Origin: Sphingomonas sp. Leaf33
GTDB taxonomy: Bacteria > Pseudomonadota > Alphaproteobacteria > Sphingomonadales > Sphingomonadaceae
Reading direction: 5' to 3'
Length of the DNA: 54,134 nucleotides
Assembly: GCF_001421785.1 (NCBI RefSeq)
Contig: NZ_LMLB01000001.1
Coordinates: 1,059,416 to 1,113,549 of the forward strand
Made by a program: the position numbers and the translations under genes. Positions 7,543 to 16,763 of the stretch are shown here, in pieces. Under the pieces are notes generated by a model, which saw nothing but the letters and a program-made list of their open reading frames with translations, searched no databases and was not told the DNA's origin. The stretch's first letter is position 1; every line of letters begins with the position of its first letter.

Positions 7543-10500
7543 TTAGAAGTTCAGGTTCGCACCTGCGTAGAAGTAGCGGCCGATAACATTGTAGATGCCG
7601 GTGCCGGCACCGGTACCGGTCGCACCGTACGGTGGCAGCGTGTCGGCGATGTTGTCGACGCCGAGGTAGAACCGGTAGTTCTTGTTCACGCGGTAGCCGA
7701 ACTGAACGTCGTGCGTGTCCTGCGCCGGATAGGCCTTGAACGGGTACAGGTCGGCATTGGTCGGACCACGACCCTGGTGGGTGTGCTGGACTTCCCAAGC
7801 CGCGATCGAGCCCTTGCCGGTGTAGTTCAGGTCGTACCCGGCATCGAAGCCCTTGTACGCCAGGTTGACGCTCATACGGCCACGCCAGATCGGATCGCCC
7901 ACGACGCCATGCGCGCGGGTCGACTGTTCCGGTGCCGTGATGAAGGTGAACGTCTCACGGTTTTCCAGCCAGCTGACCGTGGTCCGGAAGCCAAGGCGCA
8001 GGTCGTTGCTGAACGTGTGGTTGTACCGCAGATCAGCGTCGATGCCCGACGTCTTCGACTTCGCATAGTTGAACGGCTGCGAGATCACCGACGGGCCGTT
8101 CAGCGGCAGGATGATCGGTGCAGCGATGCCGGCGAGGTTGCGCCCGGTCTGGCCGTTGAACGTCGCGTTTGCCAGCGGGTCCGTCGACGTGCGGCGGAAC
8201 ACGACCGCGCAGAACGGATTGTCGATGCCGACCGGATCGTCATAGCACTGGTTGATGACCGTCTGCGCCGTGAGGCTGGCGATCACGTTGGTCACCTTGA
8301 TCCGGTAGTAATCGACCGTCAGCGAGAAGCCGGGCAGGAAGCTCGGCTGGAACACCGCGCCCACCGTCAGGCTCTTGCCGACCTCCGGGTTGAGCAGCGG
8401 GTTGCCGCTGGTCGAGAACTGCGGCGTCGTCGCAGCATTGTTCACCCACGGGATCGTCCGCACGATGCCCTGGTCGTCGGTGTAGGTGATCGTGGTCGGA
8501 ACACCGGCCGCGGCGCAGTTGCGGGCGCGGTTCGGGTTCGACGTGATCGTGTTGCCCTGGTTACACGGATCGGTCAGCGTGAAGAACGACTGAGCCGCAG
8601 TCGCGTACAGGTCGCTCAGGTTCGGTGCACGGACCGCCTTTGCGTAGCTGACACGGATGCGCAGGTCGTCGACCGGCGCGAAGGTCAGGCCCGCGTTCCA
8701 TGCCCAGACACCCTTGTTCAGGTTGCTGTACTTGGAATAGCGCGCTGCGCCCGTTGCCGTCAGTTCCTTGATGAACGTGTCGCGCAGGATCGGGACGCGG
8801 ATTTCGCCGAACCCTTCGACCACGTCCACCGCCGGCGGATTGAACGGTGCGAACGCGTTCAGGAAGGTGTTGCGGCCCGACGTGTTGAGCGCGGTCGAGG
8901 GCACCGGCTGCTGTGCGGTGAAGGCGTCATACGCCTGGTAGGCGTCCTCCCGACGATATTCGGCACCCAGCGCGAAGCCGATGTTGCCGCCCGGCAGTTC
9001 GAACAGGCCCGACGTATCGCCGCTGATCGACGCGACAGCGTTGATCTGTTCCGCCCACTCGCGACGCGACGACGTGTACAGGAAGTTGTCGATGACCGCC
9101 TGCGAGTTCTGGTACTGACCGAACGGGTTGAACGGCAGACAGCCCGCGACGTCGTTCGCCGTGTTGAACGTGGTCGTGCTGCCCGTCGGGCGATCGACGT
9201 TCACGGCGCAGGCGACGCGGACGCCGCTGGCGGTCGTGATGGTCGGGCCGGCATAGTCGGCCGGGGCCGCAACGGCACCCAGCGCCGCGTTGAACTTGGC
9301 GATATCGACGTTACCGCCAGTCTCGTAGTACGTCTTCGTCCGACCATAGTTGAACGCGATGTCGTACGACAGGTTGGCCGTCTCGCTCAGCTGGCCGTCC
9401 ATGCCAGCGACGAAGCGATAGGTCTGGCGCTTGTGATCTTCCGCACGCGTGCCGATGTCGTTGTTGAAACGGATCATCGAGAACGCGGTCGCGTTCGGTG
9501 CCAGAATGGTGCGCAGCGTGTTGGCGTTCGCCGCCGTCAGGAACGGGTTCGTCAGCTGGAACGAGTTGAACAGCGGCGAGCCGCTGAGGAAGCTCGGCTG
9601 GGTCGACGTCTGGTTGTTCGTGACATCGACGTACTTGCCTTCGAAGTAGAAGCGCGCAGCCGGCGAAAATTCATAGCTGAACAGCAGGTTCGTCGAATAG
9701 CGCTGCAGGCCCGGCAGCAGCATAGCGCCTTCGACACCGCTTGCACCCTGACCACCCAGGACACCGCCGCCGAAGCCGCGCAGATCGATCGTCGGCGTAT
9801 TGCGCACCAGAACGCCCAGGTCGTTGAACACATAGCCGTCGGCCGCTTCGACGCCGGTCGTCGGCGAGAAGACGCCCGCACACACCGCGTTGCGACGGGC
9901 GAGGAGAGCTGGCGTCACGTTGACGAGCGTGGGGCACGACGTCGCGACGAGGCCGCCGAGCGACGCGTTGCCGAACGTCGAACCGGGATAGGCGTTGAAG
10001 AAGGTGGTGTCGGGGGTGCCGTCACCCGCGGCCGGTTCGTTGACGAGAACGCCGTTCACCAGCCGCGACGTCGCTTGCGTGGTGTAGAAGCCGGGCGTGC
10101 CGGTGTAGGCGCCGGTCTGGTCGTTGCGATCGGAGAAGAGGACGGTTTCCGATTTGGCATATTCGCCCGAGATCGCGATGTTGCCGCGACCCTCGGCGAA
10201 GTTCTTGCCGGCAACGATCGAGGCGAGATACGCACCGCGATCGCCGCGGTCCGACACACCGCCCTGGAAACGGGCTTCGACGCCTTCGAAATCGCGCTTC
10301 AGCTTGAAGTTGACGACGCCCGCGATTGCGTCCGAACCATACACCGCCGACGTACCGCCGGTGATGACTTCGACGCTTTCCAGCAGCGCGTTCGGGATCG
10401 TGTTGATATCGACGACATACTGCCCCGGAACCGACGACACGTGACGGCGGCCGTTGACCAGCACCAGCGTACGGTCGATGCCGAGACCGCGAAGATCGAG

Positions 10501-10896
10501 CAGATTGAGCCCGGCAGTACCGATCGAACGGGTCGAGTTCGACTGGCTCCAGGTCGAACGCAGCGACGGCAGCTGGTTCATCGCGTCGCCGAGCGACAAG
10601 TTGCCGTCGTCGACGAGTTCGGCGGCGGTCAGCTGAGTGATCGGAACGGGAGAATCGAGCGCGGTCGCACCGGCGATACGCGAACCGGTCACCAGAACGG
10701 TTTCGCCGTCACCCGACGTCTGTTCGACGCAATCGGGATCTTCCGGGGTGTTCGGCGGGCAGACGCCGTCGCGAAGCGCAGGGTTGCCGGCGACGCTGCT
10801 GTTATCGGTCGGTGCGGTCGTCTGGGAGAACGCCGGGTTTGCGAATGCCAGGGTGCTCGCAAGCGCGGTCGCCCCCAACAAGCGGGAGATGGTCAT
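7543..10896 (-). CDS. TonB-dependent outer-membrane receptor
   Basis: Large outer-membrane beta-barrel that imports a ligand with TonB energy. From the ATG at 10896 (preceded by AAAGGGG, and beginning a Sec signal peptide that ends near ANPAFSQ) the product is about 1117 residues. A TonB-box-like ETVLVTGSR is followed by the plug domain with DLRGLGIDRTLVLVNGRR and GGTSAVYGSDAIAGVVNF. The barrel ends with the expected terminal aromatic signature (FYAGANLNF). The Asn/Thr-rich loops and TALNTSGRNTF-type segments are typical of sphingomonad oar/carbohydrate-type receptors. It stands alone with its own terminator; the ligand cannot be inferred. Confidence 0.93.
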   Translation of the reverse strand: MTISRLLGATALASTLAFANPAFSQTTAPTDNSSVAGNPALRDGVCPPNTPEDPDCVEQTSGDGETVLVTGSRIAGATALDSPVPITQLTAAELVDDGNLSLGDAMNQLPSLRSTWSQSNSTRSIGTAGLNLLDLRGLGIDRTLVLVNGRRHVSSVPGQYVVDINTIPNALLESVEVITGGTSAVYGSDAIAGVVNFKLKRDFEGVEARFQGGVSDRGDRGAYLASIVAGKNFAEGRGNIAISGEYAKSETVLFSDRNDQTGAYTGTPGFYTTQATSRLVNGVLVNEPAAGDGTPDTTFFNAYPGSTFGNASLGGLVATSCPTLVNVTPALLARRNAVCAGVFSPTTGVEAADGYVFNDLGVLVRNTPTIDLRGFGGGVLGGQGASGVEGAMLLPGLQRYSTNLLFSYEFSPAARFYFEGKYVDVTNNQTSTQPSFLSGSPLFNSFQLTNPFLTAANANTLRTILAPNATAFSMIRFNNDIGTRAEDHKRQTYRFVAGMDGQLSETANLSYDIAFNYGRTKTYYETGGNVDIAKFNAALGAVAAPADYAGPTITTASGVRVACAVNVDRPTGSTTTFNTANDVAGCLPFNPFGQYQNSQAVIDNFLYTSSRREWAEQINAVASISGDTSGLFELPGGNIGFALGAEYRREDAYQAYDAFTAQQPVPSTALNTSGRNTFLNAFAPFNPPAVDVVEGFGEIRVPILRDTFIKELTATGAARYSKYSNLNKGVWAWNAGLTFAPVDDLRIRVSYAKAVRAPNLSDLYATAAQSFFTLTDPCNQGNTITSNPNRARNCAAAGVPTTITYTDDQGIVRTIPWVNNAATTPQFSTSGNPLLNPEVGKSLTVGAVFQPSFLPGFSLTVDYYRIKVTNVIASLTAQTVINQCYDDPVGIDNPFCAVVFRRTSTDPLANATFNGQTGRNLAGIAAPIILPLNGPSVISQPFNYAKSKTSGIDADLRYNHTFSNDLRLGFRTTVSWLENRETFTFITAPEQSTRAHGVVGDPIWRGRMSVNLAYKGFDAGYDLNYTGKGSIAAWEVQHTHQGRGPTNADLYPFKAYPAQDTHDVQFGYRVNKNYRFYLGVDNIADTLPPYGATGTGAGTGIYNVIGRYFYAGANLNF

Positions 10897-10914
10897 CAAA
10901 GGCCCCTTTGGTTG

Positions 10915-10927
10915 ACGGAAATTCCGT
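10915..10927. promoter_or_regulatory. Palindrome in the receptor leader
   Basis: ACGGAAATTCCGT is a perfect palindrome around one central base, 19 bp upstream of the receptor start codon, in the presumed 5' leader. A binding or structural role is possible but not shown. Confidence 0.3.
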
Positions 10928-10998
10928 TCATCAAAGAGACAGGAAACTAGGTTCGAATCGCAACTCATTTCTGGCGAGACGCGGTAAAATCCGAGCCT

Positions 10999-11017
10999 TT
11001 GCAGCGTCGTGTTGCAA
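10999..11017. promoter_or_regulatory. Inverted repeat TTGCA-N9-TGCAA upstream of the receptor gene
   Basis: The two five-base arms flank nine bases, about 103 bp upstream of the receptor start. The geometry fits a dimeric repressor site, but no regulator gene is adjacent. The rest of the 248-bp gap holds the AT-richer receptor leader and the stem-loop listed next. Confidence 0.3.
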
Positions 11018-11095
11018 GGAAGTGACAGATTGTTGCGAATTGTTTCTAGGGTGTCATGTCACGCCCATACGCTTGCGGTACCTTCCCGAAGCTGC

Positions 11096-11120
11096 GGCCG
11101 TCCGTTCGTTCCGGACGGCC
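11096..11120 (-). terminator. Stem-loop after the thiolase gene
   Basis: GGCCGTCCG and CGGACGGCC form a perfect nine-pair stem with a seven-base loop, 25 bp past the thiolase stop. No clear T-run follows on the minus strand, so it may be a processing or weak termination structure. Confidence 0.45.
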
Positions 11121-11144
11121 TTATTCACCACGGTAGCGCTACCC

Positions 11145-12320
<1,176 letters not shown>

Positions 12321-12350
12321 GGGAATCCTCTGGCTGGGACGAGACGGCGT

Positions 12351-13412
12351 CTATCTAGCGAGCGCGACCGTCTTTAGCCAGTCCGCCAGCGGCTCCCACA
12401 GCAGCGCGCGCGACCGGCTGCCGACGACCATCCCGACGTGGCCCGCGTCGATATCGTGACGGATGCCGACGCTAGCGCTGGTGCCGGCAGGCACGATGCG
12501 ATCGGTCAGCGAGACGAAGTCGGCGACGGGGCAGTCGAGCGTGGCGGGGTCGACCAGGTCGCCGGCGACCCGCCACGCGCCGGTGCCGGGGGTGTCGGCC
12601 TTAAAGAAGTCCTCGAACATCTGCCGGCCTGCCGCCAGCGTCAGCGGGGCGCCGGCGTTGGCCCAGTCCTCCAGCGCGACGAAGCGGGCCAGCGCCGCGT
12701 TGTCAGCGGTCGCCAGCGCTTCGTACTTGGCGATGGTACGCGCCGGATCGAGCTTCCAGAAGCCGGATTGCAGAACCTCCATCGGCACCAGTCCGAAGGC
12801 CTCGCACGCGGGGCGCGCGGCGTCCCACAGTGCGGCGATCTCGGCACGGGCGTGGGCAGGGAAGCCGGAGAAATGCCACGGAGCTGCGATCAAACCGACC
12901 GCGTGCGCCCGTGCCGCGCGGGCGGCGGCGAGCGCGATCGTGCCACCCAGGCAATAACCGACCAGTACCGGCGGCTGCCCAAGCGTCGCGAGCATCGGCA
13001 GCAGCAGGCGTTCGATGTGCGCGGTCACGTCCTGTTCGCGATCCGCGTGCGTCGGCCCGCCCCAGTTGACCAGCAGCGTGCGCAGGCCGTGGCTCGCCAG
13101 CCAGCGCAGCAGCGACTGATCGGCTGCCAGGTCCAGGACGAAGGGCGGATTGATGAGCGACGGCACGAACACGACCGGTCGCCCCTGGCCGCCATAGTCG
13201 CGCAACGCCGCACGCCCGGCCGTCGCGACTGCGGGCATTGCCGCCGGCCGGGGCGGACGCAGGGCGGATTGATAGCGCGCCAATCCCCTCAGCGCGGCAG
13301 CGCGTCTGTCAGGATCTTGTGCGGTTTCGCTGCGCAGCATGGACAGGAACAGGGGGAAGGGGCGCGGCGCGTGTTGCGGTGCGTCATCGATCGGTGGTAC
13401 GCCGTCGCTCAT
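12351..13412 (-). CDS. Small PhaC-like alpha/beta hydrolase
   Basis: About 353 residues with the alpha/beta fold of polyhydroxyalkanoate synthases. The nucleophile motif is GYCLGG, with cysteine near residue 153 in place of the lipase serine, as in PHA synthases. A late Asp (SLTDRIVP) and His (DAGHVGMVVG) complete the triad. VVFVPSLINPPFVLDL and LVNWGGPTHAD also resemble PhaC. Class I PhaC is far longer (about 570-600 residues), and class III PhaC of this size needs a PhaE partner, which is not seen. It may be a synthase homologue, a depolymerase or a divergent paralogue. The ATG at 13412 is preferred over the adjacent GTG. Confidence 0.75.
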   Translation of the reverse strand: MSDGVPPIDDAPQHAPRPFPLFLSMLRSETAQDPDRRAAALRGLARYQSALRPPRPAAMPAVATAGRAALRDYGGQGRPVVFVPSLINPPFVLDLAADQSLLRWLASHGLRTLLVNWGGPTHADREQDVTAHIERLLLPMLATLGQPPVLVGYCLGGTIALAAARAARAHAVGLIAAPWHFSGFPAHARAEIAALWDAARPACEAFGLVPMEVLQSGFWKLDPARTIAKYEALATADNAALARFVALEDWANAGAPLTLAAGRQMFEDFFKADTPGTGAWRVAGDLVDPATLDCPVADFVSLTDRIVPAGTSASVGIRHDIDAGHVGMVVGSRSRALLWEPLADWLKTVALAR

Positions 13413-13451
13413 CACGTTCGTGTCCGTAACTGTAGGGGGGCGCCGTCAGCC

Positions 13452-14024
13452 ATGAAAAAGACTGCCACGGGAACCGGCCCGGTCATCATCAAGAAATACG
13501 CGAACCGCCGCCTCTACAACACCGAATCCTCATCCTACATCACGCTCGATCATCTGGCGGCGATGACCCGCGAGGGCCGCGACTTCAAGGTCGTCGATGC
13601 GAAGACCGAAGAGGATATTACGCACAACGTCCTGACCCAGATCATCATGGAAGAGGAATCGCGCGGCCAGACGATGCTGCCCGTGCCGTTCCTGCGCCAG
13701 CTGATCGCGCTGTACGGCGACAGCATGCAGGCGATGGTGCCGGGTTATCTGGAAGCGTCGATGGACAGTTTCCGCCGCAACCAGGAACAGTTCAAGTCGG
13801 CGGTCGAAGGCGCGTTCGCGCATTCGCCGTTCGCTGAGATCGCCAAGCGCAATCTGCAGATGTTCGAGGTGGCGGCGCAGGCGTTCAAGCCGGGCGCGCA
13901 AGGGGCGGGTGCTCCGGGCGCGGCGCCTGCTGGCACGGTGTCGGCGCCGTCGAGCAAGGACGATGAGATCGCGGCGTTGAAGGCCGAGCTCGCCAAGCTG
14001 CAGGACAAGGTGTCGAAGCTGTAG
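13452..14024 (+). CDS. phaR: Polyhydroxyalkanoate synthesis repressor PhaR
   Basis: DNA- and PHA-binding repressor of granule-associated genes. The 190-residue product starts with the PHB accumulation regulator domain (VIIKKYANRRLYNTESSSY, residues 10-28), followed by the PHB_acc segment (RQLIALYGDSMQAMVPGYLE) and an Ala/Pro/Gly-rich linker with a short terminal coiled coil (DEIAALKAELAKLQDKV). The reading frame is open far upstream, but the conserved domain begins at the ATG at 13452. It is divergent from the PhaC-like/thiolase pair with only about 40 bp between the start codons, so autoregulation and control of that pair are plausible. Its stop codon lies inside a long palindrome. Confidence 0.93.
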   Translation: MKKTATGTGPVIIKKYANRRLYNTESSSYITLDHLAAMTREGRDFKVVDAKTEEDITHNVLTQIIMEEESRGQTMLPVPFLRQLIALYGDSMQAMVPGYLEASMDSFRRNQEQFKSAVEGAFAHSPFAEIAKRNLQMFEVAAQAFKPGAQGAGAPGAAPAGTVSAPSSKDDEIAALKAELAKLQDKVSKL

Positions 14025-14073
14025 CGTCGCCAGCGGAATTAGCGCGCTAATTCCGCGGCTGGGGCGACGCTAC
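14021..14073 (+). terminator. Nested palindrome carrying the phaR stop codon
   Basis: Outer arms GTAGCGTCGCC (14021-14031) and GGCGACGCTAC (14063-14073) are perfectly complementary. Inside them is a perfect 24-bp palindrome (14033-14056) centred on AGCGCGCT. The phaR TAG stop lies in the left outer arm. No T-run follows, so it may be a stability or termination structure. Confidence 0.55.
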
Positions 14074-14138
14074 GGCCGGCGGGGCACAGCCCTAGTCGAC
14101 GGCGCGGCTTTGCCGCGGCACGTCTCGCTTATCAAAAT

Positions 14139-14256
14139 CCTCCCCAGAATGGGGAGGGGGACCGCCGACCAAAGGTCGGTGGTGGAGGGGCTTGGGACGT
14201 ACTCCGCCAGCCCCTCCACCATGCTTCGCATGGTTCGCCTCCCAGTTCCGGGGAGG
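14139..14256. repeat. Extragenic palindromic element (CCTCCCC...GGGGAGG type)
   Basis: A short hairpin (CCTCCCCAGAATGGGGAGG) opens the element, a longer GGTGGAGGGGC / GCCCCTCCACC pair forms the middle, and CCTCCC...GGGGAGG closes it. It fills most of the gap between the convergent phaR and methyltransferase genes. This kind of repeat is common between genes in sphingomonads and relatives; a similar one occurs at 39477-39600. Confidence 0.65.
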
Positions 14257-14266
14257 TTTCTTCGAA

Positions 14267-15067
14267 TTACTTCCTCGGCTTCACGAACCTCAGCGTCATG
14301 CGGTCGCTTTCACCGATCGCGGCGTATTTCGCGCGGTCGACATCCTTTAGCCGGTAGGTCGGCGGCAGCGTCCAGACGCCTTCGGGCCAGTCGGCGGTGT
14401 CCTTCGGGTTCGCGTTGACCTCGGACTTGCCCGCTAGCTTGAAGCCGGCCTTTTCGGCAAAGGCGACGACGCTCGACGTCTTCATGTAGCCGCTCTTTTC
14501 CTCGGCGGCGGAATCGCGCGCTTCGGGCAAGCGATGCTCGACGATGCCGAGCGTCCCGCCGGGCTTCAGCATCCGGAACATCTCGGCGAACGCGGCTTGC
14601 GTCCGATCGACACCGGCGAAGCGCAGGTTGTGGATGTTGCGGAACGTCACGACGACATCGGCGCTGCCCGCGGGCACGGTCGGTTCACCGGCGGCAGCGG
14701 GAAACGCGGCCAGCTTGATCTTGCCGTACGCCGCCGGGTTCGCGGCCTGAAGCTTCTTCACCCCGTTCAGGCCGTTCGCCATTCCGCCAGCGGCATAATA
14801 GGTGCCGCGCTGCGCCAGGTAGGGCGCGAGGATTTCGGTGTACCAGCCACCGCCCGGGATCAGTTCGACGACGGTGTCGGTGGGCTTTACGCCGAAGAAG
14901 GCCAGCGTTTCGGTCGGGTGGCGATATCGGTCGCGCGCGACATTGGCGGGCGTGCGCGTGGTCGCGGCGACCGCGCGGGCGATCTCGCTGCGCAGGCTGG
15001 CCGGCTGGCCGGTCGCGACGCTGGCCACGGCCAGCGCGACGCCGGCGAGGCCAAGGGTTGCAGGCAT
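14267..15067 (-). CDS. Exported class I SAM-dependent methyltransferase-like protein
   Basis: The product has about 266 residues from the ATG at 15067. An N-terminal hydrophobic leader (residues about 4-20, ending near VASVATGQP) is followed by RDRYRHPTETLAFFGVKP, the SAM-binding loop VVELIPGGGWYTEILAPYL and a motif with NIHNLRF. This matches the family of predicted methyltransferases with signal peptides seen in sphingomonads and xanthomonads (COG4798-like). The substrate is unknown, and S-adenosylmethionine is not normally expected in the periplasm. It converges with phaR across a palindromic element. Confidence 0.75.
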   Translation of the reverse strand: MPATLGLAGVALAVASVATGQPASLRSEIARAVAATTRTPANVARDRYRHPTETLAFFGVKPTDTVVELIPGGGWYTEILAPYLAQRGTYYAAGGMANGLNGVKKLQAANPAAYGKIKLAAFPAAAGEPTVPAGSADVVVTFRNIHNLRFAGVDRTQAAFAEMFRMLKPGGTLGIVEHRLPEARDSAAEEKSGYMKTSSVVAFAEKAGFKLAGKSEVNANPKDTADWPEGVWTLPPTYRLKDVDRAKYAAIGESDRMTLRFVKPRK

Positions 15068-15127
15068 CCAACGCAAAGCACATCTCCCGATCCGATTATG
15101 CGGCAAGTCTAGAGGCGGGGCGGGGTG

Positions 15128-15313
15128 ATGCAAGTGCGGTTATGGGGCGGTGTCGCGGCCTGTGCGGTTGTCGCGGTCGCGAGCGGTATCGCGTCATGGC
15201 GGCGCGGCCGACGTGCGAACCTCGACCGGGTGGGGGCGATCGACTGGACGACGGTGCAGTTTGCGGCGTTGTTCGGCGGCGTCATGCTAGCGGCGCTGGC
15301 GATCAGCGGATGA
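15128..15313 (+). CDS. Small two-helix membrane protein, unknown function
   Basis: A 61-residue product with two predicted membrane helices: residues about 4-20 (GGVAACAVVAVASGIAS) and the C-terminal FAALFGGVMLAALAIS, joined by a basic linker (WRRGRRANLDR). The ATG at 15128 follows a purine-rich GGGGCGGGGTG. It is divergent from the methyltransferase and its last 11 bp overlap the end of the convergent glycosyltransferase gene. I do not recognise a family; codon use and hydropathy make it a likely real gene. Confidence 0.5.
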   Translation: MQVRLWGGVAACAVVAVASGIASWRRGRRANLDRVGAIDWTTVQFAALFGGVMLAALAISG

Positions 15314-16763
15314 CGGCCAAGTCACGGCGCAGGAACACGACGGTGCGATAGCTCGATCGCGGTACGCTCAGCACCTGCCGATAGTCGTCACGCAGCGCGC
15401 GTTGCAGCAATGGGACGGTCGCCGGGTTCCAGATCGCGAGGCGGCGAGTCGAGGCGACTATGACCGGTGGACGCGCGGCGAGGATACGACGCATCTCTGC
15501 CGCCTCCGCGATCCCGCTCGCGCCAGCCTCGGTCGTGTAGGCCAGGAAATTGGGGAAGGCATGGGCAGTCGGCAGGCAGGTACGCGACAGCGTGTAGGTC
15601 GCGGTATCGCCCATGAAGACATACGGGCATCCGCCGCGGCTGTTGCGCGCGACCACGTTGGCCACCTGCCGCGCGCCTGCCGCATCATCGGCGATGAACG
15701 CGCGCTCGACGACCAGCAGCAGCACCCCGAGCAGCAACGTGCCGACCAGCACGCGCGGGATGCGGCCAAGCGCGATGCCGGCGATCATCGTCAGCGGCGG
15801 CAGCAGCGGCAGCGCGTAATGATCGAAGAATGTCCCGATCGCGCCAAAGCCGACGGCCGCGGCGGCGAGCCACGCAAAGGCCAAAGCACGTTCGCCGGTC
15901 ATGCGGACCATGCGCCGCCGCCACCCGATCGCCGCGCACAGCAGCAGCGGCGACAGTTGCGCGACGATGCCGAGAAGGCGCATCGCGATCTCGCCGATCG
16001 GATAGCCCGGCCGCAGGAAGATCGATTGCGCGTTGGCGAACCACCAGGCGTCGAGCGCCGCTGGGCCCATCGCGCGATAGGCGAGCACGACCGCGAGTGT
16101 CGGCGCCACGCCGATCGCGAGCCACAGCAGAGCGCCGGGAAAAACTGCGGCGGGCCGGACGCGCGCGAGCCACCAGACGTGCGCGAGGCCGATGAACGCG
16201 GCCTCGAACACCGCGGTCGTCTTGACCTGGATCGCGACGCCGGCGGCGAGGCAGGCGAGCGCCCCGTTGACGACGATCGCGCCGATGCTGCGTCGCTCGG
16301 CCAGGCCAGGCAGGCGTAGCGTCAGTCGCGCGGCCAGCGCGACGAACAGGTTGTAGAACACCGGCGCCTGCCCGCCGCGCCCGCCCAGCAGCGGCAGCCA
16401 GATGAGGTAGGCGAGGCCGGCGGCGACCGCGCCGCTGCGGCTGGCGCCCAACGCCCGCGCACCGCTGGCGACGACGCAGGCGGTCAGGCCGGCGAACAGC
16501 GTTGCGAGCAACTGGTAGCCGAGCACATCGTCGCCCGGCAGCGCCGCGGCCCCGGCATAGAGCAGGAACAGCCCGACCGGCTTGCGGTCCCAGATGTCGA
16601 TGTAGGGGACCGCGCCCTCCAGCATCCGCTGGCCGATCAGCAGATAATATTGCTCGTCGACATGGATGATCGGGTTGCCGAAATCGGCGGCCCGCAGCGC
16701 GACCGCGACGACGAGCAGCAGCAGCGCTGCCGCCCAGGCGGGAAGCGTGCGCGTGTGCGGCAT
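15303..16763 (-). CDS. ArnT/PMT-like membrane glycosyltransferase (GT39 superfamily)
   Basis: Integral-membrane glycosyltransferase of about 486 residues that would use a polyprenyl-phosphate sugar donor. The first membrane helix (AAALLLLVVAVALRAADF) leads to the periplasmic loop with the catalytic acidic pair in HVDEQYYLLIGQRMLEG and then IDIWDRKPVGLFLLY, as in ArnT- and PMT-like enzymes. About eleven to thirteen hydrophobic segments follow, with a soluble C-terminal region. The ATG at 16763 is chosen because the transmembrane domain starts there and it overlaps the preceding gene's TGA (TGATG). The acceptor is not known. Confidence 0.82.
   Translation of the reverse strand: MPHTRTLPAWAAALLLLVVAVALRAADFGNPIIHVDEQYYLLIGQRMLEGAVPYIDIWDRKPVGLFLLYAGAAALPGDDVLGYQLLATLFAGLTACVVASGARALGASRSGAVAAGLAYLIWLPLLGGRGGQAPVFYNLFVALAARLTLRLPGLAERRSIGAIVVNGALACLAAGVAIQVKTTAVFEAAFIGLAHVWWLARVRPAAVFPGALLWLAIGVAPTLAVVLAYRAMGPAALDAWWFANAQSIFLRPGYPIGEIAMRLLGIVAQLSPLLLCAAIGWRRRMVRMTGERALAFAWLAAAAVGFGAIGTFFDHYALPLLPPLTMIAGIALGRIPRVLVGTLLLGVLLLVVERAFIADDAAGARQVANVVARNSRGGCPYVFMGDTATYTLSRTCLPTAHAFPNFLAYTTEAGASGIAEAAEMRRILAARPPVIVASTRRLAIWNPATVPLLQRALRDDYRQVLSVPRSSYRTVVFLRRDLAVIR

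Noticed and set aside
7507..10950. Plus-strand open frame of 1147 codons antisense to the TonB-dependent receptor
   Set aside because: Rich in Arg, Val and Asp with no recognisable domain; it mirrors the codon bias of the minus-strand gene, which has a clear signal peptide, plug and barrel.
12438..13451. N-terminal extension of the phaR frame by 338 codons
   Set aside because: The extension is antisense to the PhaC-like gene; the PhaR domain begins at the ATG at 13452 and the shorter protein has the family length.
14022..14260. CRISPR-like or tandem repeat array behind phaR
   Set aside because: The repeats are inverted, not direct, with no regular spacers; they are extragenic palindromes.
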